From the NCBI GenBank assembly GCA_011174845.1, contig DUEW01000176.1:1-37403 (forward strand): a stretch of 37,403 nucleotides of DNA, given 5' to 3'. The notes beneath the pieces are model-generated. The model worked only from the letters and a program-made list of their open reading frames with translations. It was not told the DNA's origin and made no database searches. Numbering within the stretch: position 1 is the first letter of the stretch; each line of letters starts with the position of its first letter. This DNA is from Anaerolineae bacterium. GTDB taxonomy: Bacteria; Chloroflexota; Anaerolineae; Anaerolineales; E44-bin32. This document shows, in pieces, positions 34,401 to 37,403 of this stretch. The position numbers and the translations under genes were made by a program.

Positions 34401-35514
34401 GGTAGGGATCGCCGGTTCCTGTGTGTGGGTTGCAGCTTCCTGAAGCTACTAATAACTCTCCATTCTCCTCTTGAGCTCGCTTTGAGAATTCCTGGAGTAA
34501 AGCTGTCTTGCCATTCCCTGCATTACCTGTGACGAAAACCACCTGACCATGACCCCTGAGCGCTTTATGTAGAACTTCATCAAGCCGAGCCAATTCATGT
34601 TCACGACCAACAAACACGGGATATTCAACCTCCCGCTCCCCCTCCACCCCTTCGAGAAAGGACGGGAGTCCAGATTCATCAGCCATGTCCCCCTCGATGG
34701 CTAGGGCTTGCCGATATGCTTCCATCACCATTGATACATCGACGTAGCGCTCAGCAGGATTCTTAGCTGTCGCCCGTTGGATCAGACCATTCAACGCCTT
34801 CGACATTTTCGGGGATGGCCCTCTGATCGAGGGCAGGGGTTGATTGAGATGTTTCTGAATCAACTGCACCGGCGTCAATCCTGGGAAGGGATGTTCACCC
34901 ACCAACATTTCATAGAGAACCACCCCTAACCCATAGATGTCGGTTTTTGGTGTGACTGGCTCACCCTTAGCTTGTTCCGGTGCCAGATAGAAAACCGACC
35001 CGACGATCTCACCCGTCTTGGTCAAGCCTTCCTCAACCAAATCCTTGGCGATCCCAAAGTCGGTGAGATAACCGTTGCCCTCCTCATCTAGCAGGATATT
35101 CTCTGGTTTCAAATCCCGATGCACCACCCCCTGTTTGTGCGCCACATTCAGCGCTTCCGAGAGCTGTTCCAAGAGCCGGCCAGCAGCTTCAACACCCAAA
35201 GGACCGCTCTTGAGCGCATCTACCAGGCTACCTCCCCGCAGCCAACGCATCACAAGGAAGGCACCCTCCTCATCCCGCCAGTAATCATACAGCGGCACGA
35301 TGTGGGGGTGCTCGAGTTTGGCCACCATGCGGGCTTCGACCTCGAAGCGACGCACGAATTCGGGATGATCGGCATACTCAGGCAGGATGACCTTGATCGC
35401 CACCTCGCGATCGACGGCCGGCTGCTCGGCGCGGTAGACGACGCCGAACCCGCCTTCGCCGATGCGTTCGATCAGCTTGTAACCTCGAATTTCTTTACCG
35501 CTCAAGTCATCCAT
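31474..35514 (-). CDS. Ser/Thr protein kinase-AAA ATPase-TPR-solute-binding-protein fusion
   Basis: A 1346-aa protein (ATG 35514, AAGGGA upstream). Residues about 8-275 are a Hanks-type kinase: glycine loop GEGGFG (19-24), VAIK with Lys41, HRDLKPEN (132-139), DFG (152-154) and APE (178-180), so it looks active. Residues about 300-560 are a STAND-like AAA ATPase: Walker A GNAGNGKT (330-337) and Walker B LMILLDD (484-490). Helical repeats including TPR-like units follow to about 850. Residues about 853-1346 match the SBP_bac_5 peptide/nickel-binding family (WSDGHPVTAHDFVYTWKRVL, TNGPFRLEEW). No signal peptide or membrane segment precedes any domain, so the binding domain should be cytoplasmic. 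It could be a single-protein ligand sensor with kinase output. Confidence 0.9.
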   Translation of the reverse strand: MDDLSGKEIRGYKLIERIGEGGFGVVYRAEQPAVDREVAIKVILPEYADHPEFVRRFEVEARMVAKLEHPHIVPLYDYWRDEEGAFLVMRWLRGGSLVDALKSGPLGVEAAGRLLEQLSEALNVAHKQGVVHRDLKPENILLDEEGNGYLTDFGIAKDLVEEGLTKTGEIVGSVFYLAPEQAKGEPVTPKTDIYGLGVVLYEMLVGEHPFPGLTPVQLIQKHLNQPLPSIRGPSPKMSKALNGLIQRATAKNPAERYVDVSMVMEAYRQALAIEGDMADESGLPSFLEGVEGEREVEYPVFVGREHELARLDEVLHKALRGHGQVVFVTGNAGNGKTALLQEFSKRAQEENGELLVASGSCNPHTGTGDPYLPFRDVLGMLTGDVEGRWSAGTITQDHARRLWNHLPATIEMLIDNGPDLVDLFIFGGDLEKRATAATLDKAPWMDRLRALVSRERATPGELEQTHLFDQYANVLCELASQRPLMILLDDLQWADTGSIDLIFHLSRRIEGARILIAGAYRPDEVALGRNGGRHPLEKMLTEMKRYFGDIWIDLGEMDEAEDRDFVDAFLDTEPNRLDEGFRQALYRHTSGHPLFTIELLRAMQERGDLILDKQGRWVEGPALDWGTLPARVEGVIEERVGRLETELREILSVASVEGEDFTAQVIARVQEIGERKLLRELSQELEKRHRLVRVGSEVRVGRYHLSRYQFAHTVIQRYLYNELSPGERRLLHREIASVLDELYEGRRDEIAVQLARHYTEAGEAEKAIENLLTAGDKARALHAHREAIDYYERALDFLREQKEYDRAARTLMKLGLTHHLAYNFESARHAYEEGFAFLQRAGEVIDEGLMEPAPHPLRVDHWIDPSTLDAVKAHDTYSMDVIAHLFSGLITVTPELDIVPEIAQRWEVLEGGRKYIFHLRDDFYWSDGHPVTAHDFVYTWKRVLDPALGSPSAQLLYSIKGARAFHKGEVTDPDCVGIRALNDMTLEFEHEDRVGYALHLLSVGFPVPRHIVEEHGEAWTELGNLVTNGPFRLEEWQPGRSMTLTRNPRYPGSFPGNVEQVELCLIADRSKKLQMYVDGALDIYGLWPHSIENDRARQGFAGEYLSYPETVTSYVGFDTSRPPFDDVRVRQAFALATDKVRLADETLRGFDFPALGGFVPPGLLGHTKEIKTSCDPKRAQDLLKEAGYPDGVGFPSVEFFFGGDCVRAPSLADQWYESLGVEIKCEHFEWSQYSKRLVEEPPHLFTMAWAADYPDPDNFMRTAHFQELTRWHNETYENLVEEARRVGDQEERMKMYHEAERILVDEVPIIPLTYIRWHILVKPWVKKVQIAGAFRSWYKEIVLEPH

Positions 35515-35599
35515 ATCATCTGTCCCTTTGAGAAATCGTTGTACGATTGTACAAGCTTCGAGGAAATATCCACTCCGATGCTGATAGGATGACAATGAT

Positions 35600-37403
35600 T
35601 CATTCTACACCACGCTCAGCACTGGCCTCCAAGATCTCCCGATTGATCCGCACGTTATCGAACCAGCTATTTCGCAGTTCCTCATCAGAGAAGTTGCTCG
35701 CCACGAGCATCACCCGCTCATAAGCACGCCGCAGGTACTCATCAGCTTCCTGATCTTGATCCTGGGCGCGGAGGATCTTCGAGTGGATGAAGAACCGTCG
35801 TTCAGGCATATATACAGAGGGATTAATCTCTGCCATTTCAATGGTCTCTTTCGAATACTTCAGAGCTTCATCAAGCATACCTAGCTCGAGACACAAACTA
35901 GCCACGACTTCTAGACAAAAATCGTGCTGAAAATAATCATCCTTAGGAGTGATCTCTAAAGATCGTTTACCAAGATTCAATCCTCCTTGGAACTTTTTTG
36001 GATCTCCTTTTTGTAGGATGGAATACGCTTGAGAAATATAGGCATTACCAAGATTTTCCTCATCCTCCGCGTCCTTCGCACCCTTTTCGACCTGACGTAG
36101 GATTTCGCTTGCACTTTCATAAGCCCCCAAAGCAGCTAGCCCGCGGCTCATCCAACTAAGTGAGAACAATTTTCCACTGATGCTGCCAACCCGTTCCATG
36201 TTCTCGGAGGACATCCGAAATTCATCAATCGCCGATTCGTATAGCCCAATTTCAAATAATCCAAACCCTTTGAAACGGACCAGGAAGCCAATTAACCATT
36301 CGTCCTCCTCGCTCATTGCCTTTGTAATTAACGGTTCGAGAAATGCAAACATATCTTCGAACTTGCCCTCGCGAACGTAGTGAGACAGCAGTAGATTGGA
36401 CACCGCAAAACCAATTCCAATCGAAGAACCAATGGCATTAGCAAGCTTAAGAGATTGCCACAGGGATTTATAGGATTCTTGATATTGACCAAGCCAAACT
36501 TGGATAATCCCGATGACGTTTAAGGCGTTACACTCCTCATGCTGATCCCCAAGTTCTCGATGCAGCGCTAACGCTTGTTCCGCAAAAGGTAATGCCTCGG
36601 GATGTTGGTATTGATTGATGTGGGCGATCGCCAATCGTCTCAGACTGGTCGCCTCTTGGCGCCGGTCACCGGCTTCCTGGCTTGCTGCCACCGCTTCCAG
36701 CACCGCTTCCAGCGCTCCATCAAAATCCCCTAACGAACCCAATGTCAGCGAGAGGATATGCAGGCAGATAGCTGCCTCTCCCAACATCCCTGCCTCTTTG
36801 AAACGTTCGAGTGCTGCTCCTAGATGTTTTCGAGCTTCAACATAATCACCCTGATACCAATGGAAGAGCCCTAACTGACGAAAAGCCTTGCCCTCACGTA
36901 CTCGATCTCCCAGCGTTTTCGAGATCTCCACTGCACGCTGTGCTGGATCCTTTGCTTCGATATGGTCTGTTTCTAGATGGTAATCCGCCAAAGCGAGCTG
37001 AGCATCACAACGACGAGTATCGTCATCCATTAGCTCAGCGAGATCTACCATAGCGCTCACATCCGCTAGATGCTTCTCTCTCAATGCGATCAGATTATAA
37101 ATCCCCGCTCTTGAGGCCAATAAATCGAAACGATCCGGATGGTTGTCCGTTAATAATTCAAGCGCCTCGGAGTAGTAGCGAATGGCTTCCTCATTGGCGT
37201 ACTTGGCTCTTGCCTGATGACCAGCCTGGGTAAGATAGTGGAGGGCTTTATCACTTACGCCTCCACGTTGATAATGAAAAGCCAGTTGAACCGCGAATTG
37301 ATCCGCACTTCCGGCGAACAATTCTTCCAACACATCTGCGATCTCGCGATGCAGCAAACGACGTTCCCCAGGGCTCAACTCGTTGTACAAATAACGCTGG
37401 AAA
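35600..37403 (-). CDS. TPR-repeat C-terminal part of a paralogous kinase/ATPase-type protein (partial)
   Basis: The frame is open through the window edge, so the N terminus is missing; about 601 residues are visible. The start of the visible part, QRYLYNELSPGERRLLHREI, is nearly identical to residues 716-735 of the neighbouring fusion protein, so both are paralogues and this one very probably also has ATPase and perhaps kinase domains upstream. From there on it is a long helical array of TPR units (for example ASQEAGDRRQEATSLRRLAI, LHRELGDQHEECNALNVIGI) to the C terminus, with no solute-binding domain. It ends 85 bases before the start of the fusion gene, in the same direction. It is likely a protein-interaction or signal-integration protein. 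Confidence 0.85.
   Translation of the reverse strand, partial: FQRYLYNELSPGERRLLHREIADVLEELFAGSADQFAVQLAFHYQRGGVSDKALHYLTQAGHQARAKYANEEAIRYYSEALELLTDNHPDRFDLLASRAGIYNLIALREKHLADVSAMVDLAELMDDDTRRCDAQLALADYHLETDHIEAKDPAQRAVEISKTLGDRVREGKAFRQLGLFHWYQGDYVEARKHLGAALERFKEAGMLGEAAICLHILSLTLGSLGDFDGALEAVLEAVAASQEAGDRRQEATSLRRLAIAHINQYQHPEALPFAEQALALHRELGDQHEECNALNVIGIIQVWLGQYQESYKSLWQSLKLANAIGSSIGIGFAVSNLLLSHYVREGKFEDMFAFLEPLITKAMSEEDEWLIGFLVRFKGFGLFEIGLYESAIDEFRMSSENMERVGSISGKLFSLSWMSRGLAALGAYESASEILRQVEKGAKDAEDEENLGNAYISQAYSILQKGDPKKFQGGLNLGKRSLEITPKDDYFQHDFCLEVVASLCLELGMLDEALKYSKETIEMAEINPSVYMPERRFFIHSKILRAQDQDQEADEYLRRAYERVMLVASNFSDEELRNSWFDNVRINREILEASAERGVE

Overview
The window looks like a chromosomal piece of an anaerobic or facultative bacterium of the Chloroflexota (Anaerolineae-like). 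This placement is inferred from gene content, not from a marker tree: a very long kinase-ATPase-TPR-solute-binding fusion, an ECF sigma/anti-sigma/beta-helix membrane operon, a solo large acyl-CoA mutase subunit, two phosphofructokinases, and many foldback repeats between genes. GTG starts are common. No rRNA, tRNA, CRISPR array, phage or transposase gene was recognised.

Region 1 (1-3994, + strand) is a tightly overlapping redox operon: the 3' end of a flavin-reductase-like gene, a FrhB-like iron-sulfur protein, a selenocysteine formate dehydrogenase catalytic subunit (in-frame UGA at 1556 with a SECIS hairpin), an HdrC-like two-cluster protein with an extra CxxC pair, and a MoaD/ThiS-like protein ending in Gly-Gly. 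A hairpin terminator follows at 4074. Region 2 (4162-9589) holds a small membrane protein, an acyl-CoA mutase large subunit whose substrate-site residues are those of isobutyryl-CoA mutase, a small unknown protein, a phosphofructokinase of the PPi-dependent type and a PflX-like radical SAM protein. Region 3 (9590-17741, mostly - strand) has a repeat-filled spacer, an ATP-type phosphofructokinase translationally coupled to DNA polymerase III alpha (dnaE), and the sigma / anti-sigma / beta-helix membrane protein operon.

Region 4 (17742-31229) is a mix of short transcription units: an unknown 242-aa protein behind an extended -10 promoter, an ABC exporter half-transporter, a small unknown protein, a metallophosphoesterase, an M20 peptidase, a crotonase-fold protein that lacks one catalytic Glu, a DegV protein, an SDR, an MFS carrier, a protein-isoaspartate methyltransferase and an integral membrane protein. 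Region 5 (31474-37403, - strand) carries two adjacent paralogues. One is a complete Ser/Thr kinase-AAA-TPR protein ending in a peptide-transporter-type solute-binding domain. The other is cut by the window edge and ends in a long TPR array.

At least four foldback repeat families fill the longer spacers, mostly between convergent genes. The best leads are the kinase/solute-binding fusion with its C-terminally different paralogue, the selenoprotein formate dehydrogenase operon, the active-site substitutions in the mutase and the crotonase, and the foldback repeats.
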